A stretch of DNA of 64,000 nt from Streptococcus sp. CF8_St5-11 (GCF_024295625.1 NZ_JANCOJ010000002.1:1-64000), one strand, 5' to 3'. Positions 1 through 9,814 are shown, numbered from the stretch's first letter. Notes: a model not told the origin generated them from the sequence alone. Numbers and translations: made by a program.

Positions 1-12
1 TGTTTCGAAAAA

Positions 13-39
13 GTCTAATGATTGTCATTAGGCTTTTTT
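13..39 (+). terminator. Rho-independent terminator of an upstream gene
   Basis: A 9-bp stem (13-21 with 25-33, three-base loop, one G-T pair) is followed by six T residues. It must serve a plus-strand gene ending before the window. Confidence 0.7.
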
Positions 40-62
40 GTAGGTATTTTTTCATTAAGTTA

Positions 63-88
63 AAAGAAAAAAGAGCTTGCGCTCTTTC
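63..88 (-). terminator. Rho-independent terminator of the ntdP-like gene
   Basis: AAAGAGC pairs with GCTCTTT around a short loop. Read on the minus strand the stem is followed by TTTTTTCTTTT, the right polarity to end the minus-strand gene whose stop lies a few bases away. Confidence 0.75.
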
Positions 89-93
89 CAACT

Positions 94-627
94 TTATTTA
101 TTTCGCAGTTCAACATAACGGTTATACCAAATTTTGATATATTCCTCAGAAAAAGGACCTTTGTTTTGGTTTATCCAATCTACTAGAACCTTAACATTTT
201 CCTTTAAAATAAAGTCGATGTCATCTGAATAGTGCATTTTTTCTTTATGCTGCTCGTATTCTTCAACATCTAACAATTTTTTTTCACCATTGGTAAAGAC
301 TTTGACATCGAGATCATAGTCGATATATTTTAAGGCTTCTTGGTCAATGTGAAAAGGACTTGCTAGGTTACAGTAGTAAGACACACCATTGTCACGGATC
401 ATGGCGATGATGTTAAACCAATATTTTTTATGGAAATATACGATCGCTGGTTCACGTGTAATCCAACGTCTACCATCACTTTCAGTAACAAGTGTATGAT
501 CATTTACTCCAATAATTGCATTTTCGGTTATCTTTAATACCATGGTGTCACGCCATGTACGGTGTAAACTGCCATCATGTTTATAACTTTGAATTGTAAT
601 AAAGTCGCCTTCTTTAGGTAGTTTCAT
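94..627 (-). CDS. ntdP: DUF402 family nucleoside di-/triphosphatase (Ntdp-like, UPF0374)
   Basis: A 177-residue soluble protein of the DUF402/UPF0374 family. Characterised staphylococcal relatives hydrolyse nucleoside tri- and diphosphates with a divalent metal. The beta-rich core carries the family's acidic cluster, with N87 and D95 and then D103, D105 and D107, which fits a metal site. Length is normal for the family. It is monocistronic, convergent with whatever precedes the window, and has its own terminator. The start is the only ATG before the conserved MKLPKEGD beginning. Family assignment is firm; the cellular substrate is inferred. Confidence 0.85.
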   Translation of the reverse strand: MKLPKEGDFITIQSYKHDGSLHRTWRDTMVLKITENAIIGVNDHTLVTESDGRRWITREPAIVYFHKKYWFNIIAMIRDNGVSYYCNLASPFHIDQEALKYIDYDLDVKVFTNGEKKLLDVEEYEQHKEKMHYSDDIDFILKENVKVLVDWINQNKGPFSEEYIKIWYNRYVELRNK

Positions 628-722
628 AACTTACCAACTTTCTACAATCTAAGTATATCCTCTATATTGTATCATATTTTTTCAAATTTTTTCTTATTTT
701 TCTATTTAATTTTCAATTTGGT

Positions 723-1505
723 TTATGAATCTAAGTATTCTCTAATGGTTGACGTTATATCACTATAATCGTAGCCTTTTCTGGCTAGTGCCTGAGTCAA
801 GCGTTGTTTGAGGTCATAGCCTTCATATTTTTTACTGTATTTACGGTATTGTTTTTCTAACTCTTTTAGAATGAGCTCATTGGTTGTTTCTTCATCTGTT
901 TCGAGCTCGAGATTTTGGAATGCTATCTTTGCTTGGTTGTAAGCAAAGCCTTTTGAAATGAGGGCTTGGATGATTTTCGTTTCAATGGCTTTTAACGGGT
1001 ATTTTCCTTGGTATTTTTTTAGGAGTTTTATTGCGGTACGGTCGATCACTTCTGAAAAATCATAGTCTGCAAGAATTTCTTGAAGGATAGATTTTGGGAT
1101 CCCTTTTTGTTGAATTTTTTGTTGTAATAAGATAGGACCCTTATCGCCACTGAGAAGGTTGGCTTCTATCAGGTTTCTTGCATATTGACGATCATCTAAC
1201 CACTTGTCTTCTTTTAGGTGTTGGACCACTTTATCAATAATGCCACTTTCAATCTCATACTTTGTCAGGTAGTCTCTGACTTCTTTTGTTGTCCGAGCTT
1301 TAAAAGAAAGATGGTAAAGGGCCAGGTTTTTACCATAGGAGTATTGAGCAAACTCTTGGATTTCTTTTAGTTCCTCTTCACTGATTTCTTTCTCTTTGGA
1401 AAGGAAATATTTGACGATGGTGTCTTCTGTAATATAAAGTTTTTGATCACTGTCTAATTCTAGGAGGTAGAGTCTTTTTTTCTTTTCTAGTTTTGTAATT
1501 TTCAT
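723..1505 (-). CDS. recX: Recombination regulator RecX
   Basis: A 260-residue RecX-family protein built from repeated three-helix units, with the signature region around [15 protein letters not shown] and [15 protein letters not shown]. RecX binds RecA filaments and modulates strand exchange and the SOS response. It sits head-to-head with rlmD, only 37 bp apart, as in other streptococci, so the two promoters must overlap in that gap. The length is typical of the long Gram-positive RecX proteins. No anomaly is visible. Confidence 0.92.
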   Translation of the reverse strand: MKITKLEKKKRLYLLELDSDQKLYITEDTIVKYFLSKEKEISEEELKEIQEFAQYSYGKNLALYHLSFKARTTKEVRDYLTKYEIESGIIDKVVQHLKEDKWLDDRQYARNLIEANLLSGDKGPILLQQKIQQKGIPKSILQEILADYDFSEVIDRTAIKLLKKYQGKYPLKAIETKIIQALISKGFAYNQAKIAFQNLELETDEETTNELILKELEKQYRKYSKKYEGYDLKQRLTQALARKGYDYSDITSTIREYLDS

Positions 1506-1542
1506 GTTTTTATTATACCGAAAAATGTGTTAAGATAGGGAT

Positions 1543-2895
1543 ATGAACGTTAAAGTAAAACAAAAAATTCCTTTGAAAATTAAACGAATGGGAATTAATG
1601 GAGAAGGGATTGGCTTTTATAAAAAAACACTTGTCTTTGTACCAGGTGCTTTGAAGGGAGAAGATATCTTCTGCCAAATTACAAGTGTCAAGAAAAATTT
1701 TGCGGAAGCCAAACTCCTATCTGTGAATAAGGCGTCTAAGTTTCGTGTGACGCCCATGTGTGATATCTATGAGACCTGTGGTGGTTGCCAAATCATGCAT
1801 TTGAAGTATGACAAGCAGCTGGAGTTTAAGACAGATTTATTGCAACAGGCCTTGAAGAAGTTCTCACCTGAAGGCTTTGAACAGTATGATATTCGGCCGA
1901 CAATTGGAATGCAGGAGCCGCTTTACTATCGGGCAAAATTGCAATTTCAAACAAGGAAATTCAAAGGCCAGGTGAAGGCAGGACTCTATGCTCAAAATTC
2001 ACATTATTTGGTGGAATTAAAAGATTGTTTGGTTCAAGATCCGGTTATTCAAGCTATCGCCAACGATCTAGCGGATTTATTGACCTATTATCAGATTCCA
2101 ATTGCTGATGAGCGTAAAGAACTGGGTGTCAGAACCATGATGGTTCGACGGGCTCGGAAGTCTGGGCAGGTTCAGATCATTGTGGTCACCAGTCGTCAGA
2201 TTAACGTAAAGAATTTGGTGGAAGACTTGGTCACGAAACACCCTGAGATTGTCACAGTTGCTGTTAATAAAAATACGTCTCGTTCCAGTGAGATCTATGG
2301 GGAACAAACGCAGATTATTTGGGGAGAAGAGGCCATTTTGGAAGGTGTTTTGGATTATGAATTCTCCCTATCTCCTCGAGCCTTTTACCAGTTGAATCCG
2401 GAACAAACTGAAGTATTGTATAGTGAGGCTGTCAAGGCTCTAGATGTTTCTCCAGAGGATCACCTGATTGATGCCTATTGTGGGGTTGGAACGATTGGGT
2501 TTGCTTTTGCGAATAGAGTAAAAAGTGTGCGGGGGATGGATATCATTCCTGAAGCGATTGAAGATGCTAAATACAATGCCAAACGGATGGGATTTGAGAA
2601 TACCCACTATGAGGCTGGGACAGCAGAAGAGATCATTCCTCGCTGGTACCAGGAAGGCTATCGGGCTAATGCTGTGATCGTGGATCCACCTCGTACGGGC
2701 TTGGGGACAAAATTAATCGAGACCTTGTTGCACTATGCACCTGAAAAGATGGTCTATGTCTCTTGTAATGTCTCTACTTTGGCACGGGATCTAGTAGCTT
2801 TGACGAAGGTTTATCAGGTTGAATATATTCAATCAGTGGACATGTTTCCCCATACTGCAAGGACGGAAGCAGTTGTGAAGTTAGTGAAGAAGTGA
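1543..2895 (+). CDS. rlmD: 23S rRNA (uracil-5-)-methyltransferase RlmCD/RlmD
   Basis: A 450-residue TrmA/RumA-family SAM-dependent methyltransferase. An N-terminal TRAM domain (about 1-60) is followed by 4Fe-4S cluster cysteines C73, C79, C82 and C162, the SAM-binding motif [10 protein letters not shown] (310-319), DPPRTGL (381-387) and the catalytic nucleophile C408 in VSCNVSTLA. In streptococci one enzyme (RlmCD) makes m5U at both 747 and 1939 of 23S rRNA; which uridines this one modifies is inferred. A TG-extended -10 (TGtTAAGAT, -10 at 1531-1536) ends only 6 nt before the ATG, so a near-leaderless transcript is possible, although AGGG could serve as a weak ribosome site from a second upstream promoter. 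Confidence 0.95.
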   Translation: MNVKVKQKIPLKIKRMGINGEGIGFYKKTLVFVPGALKGEDIFCQITSVKKNFAEAKLLSVNKASKFRVTPMCDIYETCGGCQIMHLKYDKQLEFKTDLLQQALKKFSPEGFEQYDIRPTIGMQEPLYYRAKLQFQTRKFKGQVKAGLYAQNSHYLVELKDCLVQDPVIQAIANDLADLLTYYQIPIADERKELGVRTMMVRRARKSGQVQIIVVTSRQINVKNLVEDLVTKHPEIVTVAVNKNTSRSSEIYGEQTQIIWGEEAILEGVLDYEFSLSPRAFYQLNPEQTEVLYSEAVKALDVSPEDHLIDAYCGVGTIGFAFANRVKSVRGMDIIPEAIEDAKYNAKRMGFENTHYEAGTAEEIIPRWYQEGYRANAVIVDPPRTGLGTKLIETLLHYAPEKMVYVSCNVSTLARDLVALTKVYQVEYIQSVDMFPHTARTEAVVKLVKK

Positions 2896-2905
2896 AAGTA
2901 GAAGA

Positions 2906-3349
2906 ATGGATATTTGGGAAAAACTTTATCTTGAGGCGAAAGCTCTCTATGCGCCTCAAGAGGTTTCAGATTTTGTCTATGCTCGACATGTGGTTGCTGC
3001 TGTTGAGGCTGCAGATGGTCAGATTTTTACGGGCTTTTGTATGGAAGGAACCTGCGGTGTCTTTCATTTATGTGCCGAACGAGCGGCCCTTTTCAACATG
3101 TATCAACAATCAGGACAGACCAAGGTCAAGCGCATTATTGCTTTTCGAGACAAGCCTCCTTATGGAGAAGGTTCTGGGATGCCTTGTGGGGCCTGTCGTG
3201 AATTTCTCCTTGAGCTAAATGCAGAGAATCGTCATCTAGAATTTATGGTGGATTATGAGAGTCGCAAGACCATTACTTTAGGTGAATTGATGCCTCTTTG
3301 GTGGGGCGAAGAACGGGCTCGTCAGAGAGAGAATAAAGGGAAGAAGTAG
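2906..3349 (+). CDS. Cytidine deaminase family protein
   Basis: A 147-residue zinc deaminase of the cytidine deaminase superfamily. The zinc signature is complete: C56-A57-E58 (cysteine ligand and proton-shuttling glutamate), then the PCGAC motif with C94 and C97. Members hydrolyse the amino group of cytidine/deoxycytidine or related pyrimidines; the cysteine-type CAE motif matches Bacillus Cdd rather than the histidine-type enterobacterial enzyme. It starts 10 nt after rlmD stops and runs on into the DUF1858/DUF438 genes, so the four genes are probably co-transcribed. The exact nucleoside substrate is not deducible. Confidence 0.85.
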   Translation: MDIWEKLYLEAKALYAPQEVSDFVYARHVVAAVEAADGQIFTGFCMEGTCGVFHLCAERAALFNMYQQSGQTKVKRIIAFRDKPPYGEGSGMPCGACREFLLELNAENRHLEFMVDYESRKTITLGELMPLWWGEERARQRENKGKK

Positions 3350-3362
3350 AGGAAATAAATAA

Positions 3363-3596
3363 ATGGACAATGTTATTGATGTATCGATTCCAGTTGCTCA
3401 AGTTATTGATCAACATCCGGAGGTATTGGATTTGTTGGTGGAGTTGGGCTTTAAACCCTTAGCCAATCCGATCATGCGCAATACAGTTGGGCGCAAGGTT
3501 TCCTTAAAACAAGGATCAAAATTAGAAGGTACTCCTATGGAGAAGATTGTGAGAACACTAGAGGCTAATGGCTATGAAGTAGTGGGGCTAGACTAA
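3363..3596 (+). CDS. DUF1858 domain protein
   Basis: A 77-residue single-domain protein with the DUF1858 pattern: a beginning like VIDVSIPVAQVIDQHPEVLD, then LVELGFKPLANP and the helix ending in VRTLEANGYEV. DUF1858 domains are often fused to or encoded beside DUF438/hemerythrin proteins and ScdA/RIC-type iron-sulfur repair proteins. Here its stop codon overlaps the start of the DUF438 gene, which implies translational coupling and a joint role, perhaps redox or nitrosative sensing. No catalytic residues are evident. Confidence 0.85.
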   Translation: MDNVIDVSIPVAQVIDQHPEVLDLLVELGFKPLANPIMRNTVGRKVSLKQGSKLEGTPMEKIVRTLEANGYEVVGLD

Positions 3597-4942
3597 TGAG
3601 TGATGAACGAATTCACGTCTTAAGAGATATCTTATTAGAGCTTCATCATGGAGCTTCCCCTGAGTCGGTTCAGGAACGGTTTGATGCGACCTTTGCAGGG
3701 GTTTCTGCGATTGAGATCTCTCTTATGGAGCATGAACTGATGAACTCCGATGCAGGTGTTACTTTTGAAGATGTGATGGAGCTTTGTGATGTCCATGCCA
3801 ATCTCTTTAAAAATGCGGTTCAAGGGGTCGAAGTTGCAGATACCGACCATCCAGGTCATCCGGTTCAAATCTTTAAACAGGAGAACTTAGCCCTTCGTGC
3901 GGCTATGATGCGGGTACGTCGCTTGCTAGACAATTATGAGACGACTGAGGATCCTGAGATGATTCAGGAGATTCAGAAGGGCTTGTTACGTCAGCTGGGC
4001 TTGGTGGGTCAATTTGATCGGCATTACCGTCGTAAGGAAGAGTTGATGTTTCCGATTATGGAAAAATATGGGCATGATTCCCCACCAAAAGTGATGTGGG
4101 GAGTGGATGACCAGATTCGGGAACTCTTTGCGCAAATTTTGGATGCGGCCAAGATATTACCGGATTCTAGTATTTCTGAAGTCAAGGAACGCTTTGAAGC
4201 CTTTGCGCAAGAGTTTGAGGGCATGATCTTCAAGGAAGAATCGATCCTCTTGATGATTTTGTTGGAGGCCTTTACCCAGGATGACTGGCTCTCCATTGCA
4301 GAAGAAAGTGATGCTTATGGTTATGCCATTATTCTCCCAAGTGAGAAATGGGTGCCGAAACGCGTGGACTTCAAGGAGGAAGCGTCGAAAGAGTCAGAAG
4401 GTTCAACTGAACCACTTCCTTCTTCAAAAGGCGATGAGCAACGCCAGGTCATTGAGACTCCTGAGGGGCAATTGACCATTACCTTCACGCCTAAGAAAAA
4501 AGAAGAGAGCTTCGACCGTCAGCAACCACAAGCTTTTGGCCATGGCTTTCTATCGGTGGAGCAAGCGAATTTAATCTTGAATCATTTGCCGATGGAGATC
4601 ACCTTTGTCAATAAGGATGATATTTTCCAATATTACAATGATGCTGCGCCTTTTGAGGAAATGATTTTTAAGAGGACGCCATCGCAGGTAGGACGCAATG
4701 TTGAGCTGTGTCACCCACCGAAATATTTGGAGAAGGTCAAAGCGATCATGCAAGGGCTTCGTGAAGGGAAAAAAGACAAGTATGAAATGTGGTTCAAATC
4801 AGAATCGCGTGGGAAATTTGTCCATGTCACCTATGCAGCCGTGCGTGATGAAGCTGGAGATTTTCAAGGTGTCTTGGAATATGTTCAGGACATTCAACCT
4901 TATCGGGAGATCGATACGGATTTTTATAGAGGAATGGAGTAA
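3596..4942 (+). CDS. DUF438 - hemerythrin-like - PAS sensor protein
   Basis: A 448-residue cytoplasmic protein with three modules. DUF438 occupies about 1-80. A hemerythrin-like four-helix region (about 85-230) has His/Glu-rich segments such as FDRHYRRKEELMFPIMEKY and FKEESILL, which could bind a di-iron centre. A charged linker leads to a C-terminal PAS domain (about 318-440, FVNKDDIFQYYNDAAP). No output domain is attached, so it probably signals through a partner; the coupled DUF1858 protein is the obvious candidate. Role in oxygen or nitric-oxide sensing is inference from the domains. Confidence 0.85.
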   Translation: MSDERIHVLRDILLELHHGASPESVQERFDATFAGVSAIEISLMEHELMNSDAGVTFEDVMELCDVHANLFKNAVQGVEVADTDHPGHPVQIFKQENLALRAAMMRVRRLLDNYETTEDPEMIQEIQKGLLRQLGLVGQFDRHYRRKEELMFPIMEKYGHDSPPKVMWGVDDQIRELFAQILDAAKILPDSSISEVKERFEAFAQEFEGMIFKEESILLMILLEAFTQDDWLSIAEESDAYGYAIILPSEKWVPKRVDFKEEASKESEGSTEPLPSSKGDEQRQVIETPEGQLTITFTPKKKEESFDRQQPQAFGHGFLSVEQANLILNHLPMEITFVNKDDIFQYYNDAAPFEEMIFKRTPSQVGRNVELCHPPKYLEKVKAIMQGLREGKKDKYEMWFKSESRGKFVHVTYAAVRDEAGDFQGVLEYVQDIQPYREIDTDFYRGME

Positions 4943-4944
4943 AG

Positions 4945-5199
4945 ATGAGTTACGAAACAGAGTTTATGAAGGAGTTTGAGGAGTGGATCAAGACTCAAGT
5001 CATGATCAATGAAATGGCTCTAGAAGAGAGTAAGAAGGTTTTTGATGAAGACCAGGATGAGCGAGCTAAAATCGCGATGATTCGCTATGAAAGCCGTTTG
5101 GACGCTTATCAGTTCTTGCAAGGGAAGTTTGAAAATTTCCATGCTGGAAAAGGATTTCATGATTTACCAGATGGCCTCTTTGGTGAAAGAAAATATTAA
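4945..5199 (+). CDS. DUF1912 family small protein
   Basis: An 84-residue, highly charged, mostly helical protein of the streptococcal DUF1912 family (MSYETEFMKEFEEWIKTQ). It has no signal peptide, membrane segment or cysteine. It starts 2 nt after the DUF438 gene stops and is therefore the last gene of the rlmD operon, followed by a terminator-like hairpin. Function unknown; its place suggests a link to the DUF1858/DUF438 pair. Confidence 0.8.
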   Translation: MSYETEFMKEFEEWIKTQVMINEMALEESKKVFDEDQDERAKIAMIRYESRLDAYQFLQGKFENFHAGKGFHDLPDGLFGERKY

Positions 5200-5202
5200 A
5201 AT

Positions 5203-5223
5203 GGCCTTATTGAAGGCGTTTTA
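5203..5223 (+). terminator. Weak terminator after the DUF1912 gene
   Basis: GCCTT-ATTG-AAGGC hairpin followed by GTTTTA, directly behind the DUF1912 stop codon. The stem is short, so termination may be partial. Confidence 0.5.
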
Positions 5224-5256
5224 CTAGCTAGATTTACCTGAAAATTGAGCAATGAC

Positions 5257-5284
5257 TTGATTTTTTAGGGGATTGTGATACAAT
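5257..5284 (+). promoter_or_regulatory. Promoter of the Lys/Ala-rich HhH gene
   Basis: TTGATT (5257-5262), a 16-nt spacer, then TACAAT (5279-5284) with an upstream TG extension. About 95 nt of leader follow before the start codon, which has a strong GGAGG site. Confidence 0.7.
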
Positions 5285-5379
5285 AAAAAAGTTGAAATGA
5301 CATCAACGGATTTTTGAATGGAATAATGGTGATGAAACCTTGTTGCCTTAGGAATTGATCACTGAATTTAGGAGGAAAA

Positions 5380-5727
5380 ATGGCAAAGAAGAACGTAAAC
5401 CGTGCGAAACAATACAAACATCAAAATAGACATCTTTTGAAAAAAGCTGTCGCAACTGTAACTGCAGCTGTAAAAGAAGCACCTAAAAAGGTTGAGAAAG
5501 CTACAAAAGCAGTGGCGAAAGAAGTGAAACAAGCAGCTTCTTCAGTGGAAGAATTTGCTGCAAGTTTGGAAGGTGTGGCACTTGATCGTGCGCAAACATT
5601 CTATGATGAAGGTATTCGCTCTGTTGCGGACTTCGCAAACTGGACAGAAAAAGAGTTGTTGGCCCTTAAAGGAATCGGCCCAGCTACAATCAAGAAATTG
5701 AAAGAACTAGGCGTTAAATTTAAATAA
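5380..5727 (+). CDS. Lys/Ala-rich helix-hairpin-helix protein
   Basis: A 115-residue, very basic protein. Residues 1-60 are a Lys/Ala/Val-rich helical tail (repeats of KKAVATVTAAVKEAPKKVEK type) resembling histone H1-like bacterial tails. The C-terminal part (about 75-115) is a helix-hairpin-helix DNA-binding module with the hairpin LKGIGPATIKKLKELG. There is no nuclease or polymerase domain. It has its own promoter and a strong ribosome site (AGGAGG, 6 nt before ATG), so it is probably well expressed. A nucleoid-binding role is inferred, not established. Confidence 0.8.
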   Translation: MAKKNVNRAKQYKHQNRHLLKKAVATVTAAVKEAPKKVEKATKAVAKEVKQAASSVEEFAASLEGVALDRAQTFYDEGIRSVADFANWTEKELLALKGIGPATIKKLKELGVKFK

Positions 5728-5743
5728 TCGCTTTTGTGATTTC

Positions 5744-5772
5744 TTGCTATTTCCAAGAAAACTTGCTAAAAT
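5744..5772 (+). promoter_or_regulatory. Promoter of the valine T-box operon
   Basis: TTGCTA (5744-5749), 17-nt spacer and TAAAAT (5767-5772) with a TGc extension. Transcription would start just before the base of T-box stem I. Confidence 0.7.
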
Positions 5773-5776
5773 GAAC

Positions 5777-5970
5777 CTATTAGAGGTGTTTTGAATCCCA
5801 CATTTTACAGAAAGTGGCGGTGCTGAGAAGTCCACAAATGTGACAAAACTGGTTGCTAATGGATGAAAATGAAATAAACAAAGTTGCGGGCATTGCCCGA
5901 AATTGGGTGGTACCGCGGATTAACACATTCGTCCCTGTCAGATTGATGACAGGGGCGATTTTTCTTTTTG
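5777..5970 (+). promoter_or_regulatory. T-box leader (valine, specifier GTT) with terminator
   Basis: Stem I base ATTAG (5779-5783) pairs with CTAAT (5856-5860). CACATTT pairs with AAATGTG, and a distal GTGG/CCAC hairpin holds the GGTGCTGAGA loop. The codon just inside the base stem is GTT (5852-5854), placed exactly as TGG and ATC are in the other two T-boxes here. The T-box GGGTGGTACCGCGG is at 5905-5918 and the terminator (GTCCCTGTCA with TGACAGGGGC, then T5) at about 5931-5963. Uncharged tRNA-Val should prevent termination and turn on the three genes downstream. Confidence 0.92.
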
Positions 5971-5994
5971 CAACCCTAGCTGAAGGAGCTTGTC

Positions 5995-6573
5995 ATGAAA
6001 CAATCTTTTAACACTAGTAAACTCTACTATGGCTTTCCGATTTTCATCTTGGGGTATCAGGACAAGAACTTTGGGCACAATATCACGACCTGCAGTTCCT
6101 CTTATAGCCTGGGAGATTGGCTGGTCATCGGGGTTGGTAGTGAGGAAAATGCGGCTGACCAGATTAAGCATTATCAACAGTTCACTGTGAACATCCCTGA
6201 TGAAAACTTTATGCTTGAGATGGAGCAGGCTGGGTTTATCAGCCATCGGGAGAAGTTGGAACACCTAGGGCTAGACTACGAGATTTCTGAACGGACTCAG
6301 GCTCCGATTTTAGAAGCTTGTCCAGTCGTTTTGGATTGCCAGGTAGATCGGATTATCGAGGAAGATGGCATCTGCCATATCTTTGCTAAGATTCTTGAGC
6401 GACTGGCTGATCCAGAGCTCCTAGATGACAAGGGGCATTTTAAAAATGACCGTTTTGCGCCGACTTACTTTATGGGGGACGGCCATCAGCGCGTTTACCG
6501 TTATCTAGATAACCGAGTCGACCCCATGGGAAGCTTTATTAAGAAAGCGAGGAAGAAGAATGACAAGAGCTGA
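5995..6573 (+). CDS. Flavin reductase-like (flavoredoxin) family protein
   Basis: A 192-residue member of the flavin-reductase-like FMN-binding split-barrel family (MKQSFNTSKLYYGFPIFILG, THE CSSSYSLGDWLVIGVGSE region and the EHLGLDYE helix). Relatives bind FMN and reduce it or transfer electrons. It is the first gene behind the valine T-box, with a GGAG site before the ATG, and its end overlaps the next gene by 14 nt. Why a flavoprotein should be under tRNA-Val control is unclear; the simplest reading is that it was captured between leader and valS. Substrate unknown. Confidence 0.8.
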   Translation: MKQSFNTSKLYYGFPIFILGYQDKNFGHNITTCSSSYSLGDWLVIGVGSEENAADQIKHYQQFTVNIPDENFMLEMEQAGFISHREKLEHLGLDYEISERTQAPILEACPVVLDCQVDRIIEEDGICHIFAKILERLADPELLDDKGHFKNDRFAPTYFMGDGHQRVYRYLDNRVDPMGSFIKKARKKNDKS

Positions 6574-7129
6574 ACTGCCAGAACGAATCGAAACGGAGCG
6601 TCTGGTCTTACGAGTCCGAACAGTGGCTGATGCAGAGGACATCCATGCTTACGCTAGTCTTCCAGAAGTCTCTTACCCAGCAGGTTTTCCACCCGTCAAG
6701 ACCTTGGAAGACGAGATCTATTACCTAGAGCATATCCTTCCCGATCGCAATCAAAAAGAAAATCTTCCAGCTGGTTACGGCATTGTGGTCAAAGGAACCG
6801 ATAAAATCATCGGCTCTGTTGATTTCAACCATCGCCATGAAGACGATGTGCTGGAGATTGGCTATACCTTGCACCCAGACTATTGGGGGCGAAGCTATGT
6901 GCCTGAAGCGACGCGTGCTTTGATTGATCTAGCTTTTAAAGAATTGAACCTTCACAAGATAGAATTGTCTTGCTTTGGTTACAACCTTCAAAGTCAACGA
7001 GTCGCGGAAAAGCTTGGCTTTACCCTCGAAGCTCGCATAAGAGACCGTAAAGATGCCCAAGGCAATCGTTGTGATGATTTGAGATATGGCTTGCTGAAGA
7101 GTGAGTGGGAAACTCAAAATAAACATTAA
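6560..7129 (+). CDS. GNAT family N-acetyltransferase (RimJ/RimL type)
   Basis: A 189-residue acetyltransferase of the RimJ/RimL-like GNAT group. It opens with the typical IETERLVLRVRTVADAEDI strand-helix, and has the acetyl-CoA loop region around EIGYTLHPDYWGRSYVPEAT and the C-terminal NLQSQRVAEKLGF helix. Such enzymes acetylate N-terminal amines of proteins or small molecules. It overlaps the flavin-reductase gene by 14 nt and ends 27 nt before valS, so it belongs to the T-box operon. The acceptor is unknown. Confidence 0.88.
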   Translation: MTRAELPERIETERLVLRVRTVADAEDIHAYASLPEVSYPAGFPPVKTLEDEIYYLEHILPDRNQKENLPAGYGIVVKGTDKIIGSVDFNHRHEDDVLEIGYTLHPDYWGRSYVPEATRALIDLAFKELNLHKIELSCFGYNLQSQRVAEKLGFTLEARIRDRKDAQGNRCDDLRYGLLKSEWETQNKH

Positions 7130-7156
7130 AAAGAAATAACTAGAAAGGACGCACAC

Positions 7157-9808
7157 ATGTCTAAAGAACTTTCACCTAAATACAATCCAGCCGAGGTTGA
7201 GGCTGGTCGTTACCAAAAATGGCTTGACGAAGATGTTTTCAAGCCTTCTGGCGATAAAAAGGCGAAGCCTTACTCAATCGTTATTCCACCACCAAACGTA
7301 ACTGGGAAACTTCACCTTGGTCACGCTTGGGATACAACTCTTCAAGATATCATCATCCGTCAAAAACGCATGCAAGGATTTGATACGCTTTGGCTCCCTG
7401 GTATGGACCATGCTGGGATTGCCACTCAAGCTAAAGTAGAAGCGCGTTTGGCTGAGGACGGTATCTCTCGTTATGACCTTGGTCGTGAAAAATTCCTTGA
7501 AAAAGTTTGGGAATGGAAAGACGAGTATGCGACGACTATCAAGGAACAATGGGGCAAGATGGGGCTCTCTGTAGACTACTCTCGCGAGCGTTTCACGCTT
7601 GACGAAGGCTTGTCAAAAGCTGTTCGTAAGGTCTTTGTAGAGCTTTACAAGAAGGGCTGGATCTACCGTGGTGAATTTATCATCAACTGGGATCCGAAAG
7701 CCCGTACAGCCCTTTCTGATATCGAGGTGATTCACAAGGATGTTGAAGGTGCTTTCTACCACATGAACTACATGTTGGAAGACGGCTCACGTGCCCTTGA
7801 AGTAGCAACAACTCGTCCTGAAACGATGTTTGGGGATACAGCCGTAGCGGTTAACCCAAATGATGACCGTTATAAAGACTTGATTGGTCAAAATGTTATC
7901 TTGCCAATCTTGAACAAGCCAATCCCAATCGTAGGGGACGAACACGCAGACCCTGAATTTGGTACTGGTGTGGTGAAGATCACTCCTGCCCACGACCCGA
8001 ATGACTTCTTGGTTGGTCAACGTCATAATCTTCCGCAAGTGAACGTCATGAACGATGATGGCACCATGAATGAATTGGCTGGTGAATTCAATGGCATGGA
8101 CCGCTTTGAAGCTCGTAAGGCTGTTATCAAGAAGTTAGAAGAAATTGGTGCCCTTGTTAAGATTGAGAAGATGACCCACTCAGTTGGTCACTCAGAGCGT
8201 ACAGGGGTTATGGTTGAGCCACGCTTGTCTACGCAATGGTTCGTCAAGATGGATCAATTGGCTAAGAATGCCATTGCTAACCAAGATACAGACGATAAGG
8301 TAGAATTCTACCCACCTCGTTTCAACGATACCTTCCTTCAATGGATGGAAAATGTCCATGATTGGGTGATCTCTCGTCAGCTCTGGTGGGGTCACCAAAT
8401 CCCTGCTTGGTACAATGCTGACGGTGAAATGTACGTCGGTGAAGAAGCGCCAGAAGGTGACGGATGGACTCAGGACGAAGACGTCTTGGATACGTGGTTC
8501 AGTTCTGCCCTTTGGCCATTCTCAACCATGGGCTGGCCGGATGTCGACTCTGAAGACTTCAAACGCTACTTCCCAACTTCAACCTTGGTAACTGGTTACG
8601 ACATCATCTTCTTCTGGGTGTCTCGTATGATCTTCCAATCATTGGAATTCACAGGCCGTCAACCATTCCAAAACGTTCTGATTCACGGTCTCATCCGTGA
8701 CGAGCAAGGACGCAAGATGTCTAAGTCACTCGGTAACGGGATTGATCCGATGGATGTCATCGAGAAATACGGTGCCGATGCCCTTCGTTGGTTCCTTTCA
8801 AACGGTTCTGCACCAGGGCAAGACGTGCGCTTCTCTTACGAGAAAATGGATGCTTCATGGAACTTCATTAACAAGATTTGGAACATCTCTCGCTACATCC
8901 TCATGAACAATGAAGGCTTGACCCTTGAGCAAGCAACTGCCAGTGTCGAAAAAGTTGTTAACAAGGAAGCTGGAAACGTTACTGACCGCTGGATTCTCCA
9001 CAACCTCAATGAAACCATCGGAAAAGTCACTGAAAACTTTGATAAGTTTGAGTTTGGTGTGGCTGGACACATCCTCTACAACTTCATCTGGGACGAGTTT
9101 GCAGACTGGTATGTTGAGTTGACCAAGGAAGTCCTTTATAGCGATAACGAAGAAGAGAAAGTCATCACACGTTCTGTTCTCCTTTACACTTTGGACAAGA
9201 TCCTTCGTCTCCTTCACCCAATCATGCCATTCGTGACAGAGGAAATCTTTGGACAAATCTCAGAAGGCTCTATCGTTACAGCAGAATACCCTACTGTTAA
9301 CCCAGCCTTTGAAGACCTTGCTGCCCACACTGGTGTCGAAAGCCTCAAAGACTTGATCCGTGCTGTTCGTAATGCGCGTGCCGAAGTAAACGTTGCTCCA
9401 AGCAAGCCTATCACCATTCTTGTTAAGACTAGCGATAGCGACTTGGAAGCCTTCTTTAACAGCAATGTCAACTACATCAAACGCTTCACAAATCCAGAAC
9501 ACTTGGAAATCGCATCAACCATCCCTGCACCTGAACTCGCTATGTCAAGCGTCATCACAGGAGCAGAAATCTACTTGCCACTGGCAGACCTCCTCAATGT
9601 CGAAGAAGAACTGGCTCGTCTCGACAAGGAACTGGCTAAATGGCAAAAAGAACTGGATATGGTCGGTAAGAAGCTCTCGAACGAACGCTTCGTAGCCAAT
9701 GCCAAACCAGAAGTCGTCCAAAAAGAACGCGACAAACAAGCCGACTACCAAGCTAAATACGACGCGACCGTCGCACGTATTGATGAGATGAAGAAGTTGG
9801 TGAAATAA
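7157..9808 (+). CDS. valS: Valyl-tRNA synthetase
   Basis: An 883-residue class Ia aminoacyl-tRNA synthetase that charges tRNA-Val and edits misactivated threonine. The ATP-binding HIGH motif is [12 protein letters not shown] (45-56), the editing (CP1) domain lies in the middle, and the second signature [11 protein letters not shown] is near residue 520. A C-terminal arm (about 815-883) forms the ValS coiled coil. Full length for the family. It is the third gene after the valine T-box, which directly identifies its control, and ends in a strong terminator. Confidence 0.98.
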   Translation: MSKELSPKYNPAEVEAGRYQKWLDEDVFKPSGDKKAKPYSIVIPPPNVTGKLHLGHAWDTTLQDIIIRQKRMQGFDTLWLPGMDHAGIATQAKVEARLAEDGISRYDLGREKFLEKVWEWKDEYATTIKEQWGKMGLSVDYSRERFTLDEGLSKAVRKVFVELYKKGWIYRGEFIINWDPKARTALSDIEVIHKDVEGAFYHMNYMLEDGSRALEVATTRPETMFGDTAVAVNPNDDRYKDLIGQNVILPILNKPIPIVGDEHADPEFGTGVVKITPAHDPNDFLVGQRHNLPQVNVMNDDGTMNELAGEFNGMDRFEARKAVIKKLEEIGALVKIEKMTHSVGHSERTGVMVEPRLSTQWFVKMDQLAKNAIANQDTDDKVEFYPPRFNDTFLQWMENVHDWVISRQLWWGHQIPAWYNADGEMYVGEEAPEGDGWTQDEDVLDTWFSSALWPFSTMGWPDVDSEDFKRYFPTSTLVTGYDIIFFWVSRMIFQSLEFTGRQPFQNVLIHGLIRDEQGRKMSKSLGNGIDPMDVIEKYGADALRWFLSNGSAPGQDVRFSYEKMDASWNFINKIWNISRYILMNNEGLTLEQATASVEKVVNKEAGNVTDRWILHNLNETIGKVTENFDKFEFGVAGHILYNFIWDEFADWYVELTKEVLYSDNEEEKVITRSVLLYTLDKILRLLHPIMPFVTEEIFGQISEGSIVTAEYPTVNPAFEDLAAHTGVESLKDLIRAVRNARAEVNVAPSKPITILVKTSDSDLEAFFNSNVNYIKRFTNPEHLEIASTIPAPELAMSSVITGAEIYLPLADLLNVEEELARLDKELAKWQKELDMVGKKLSNERFVANAKPEVVQKERDKQADYQAKYDATVARIDEMKKLVK

Positions 9809-9814
9809 ACATAG

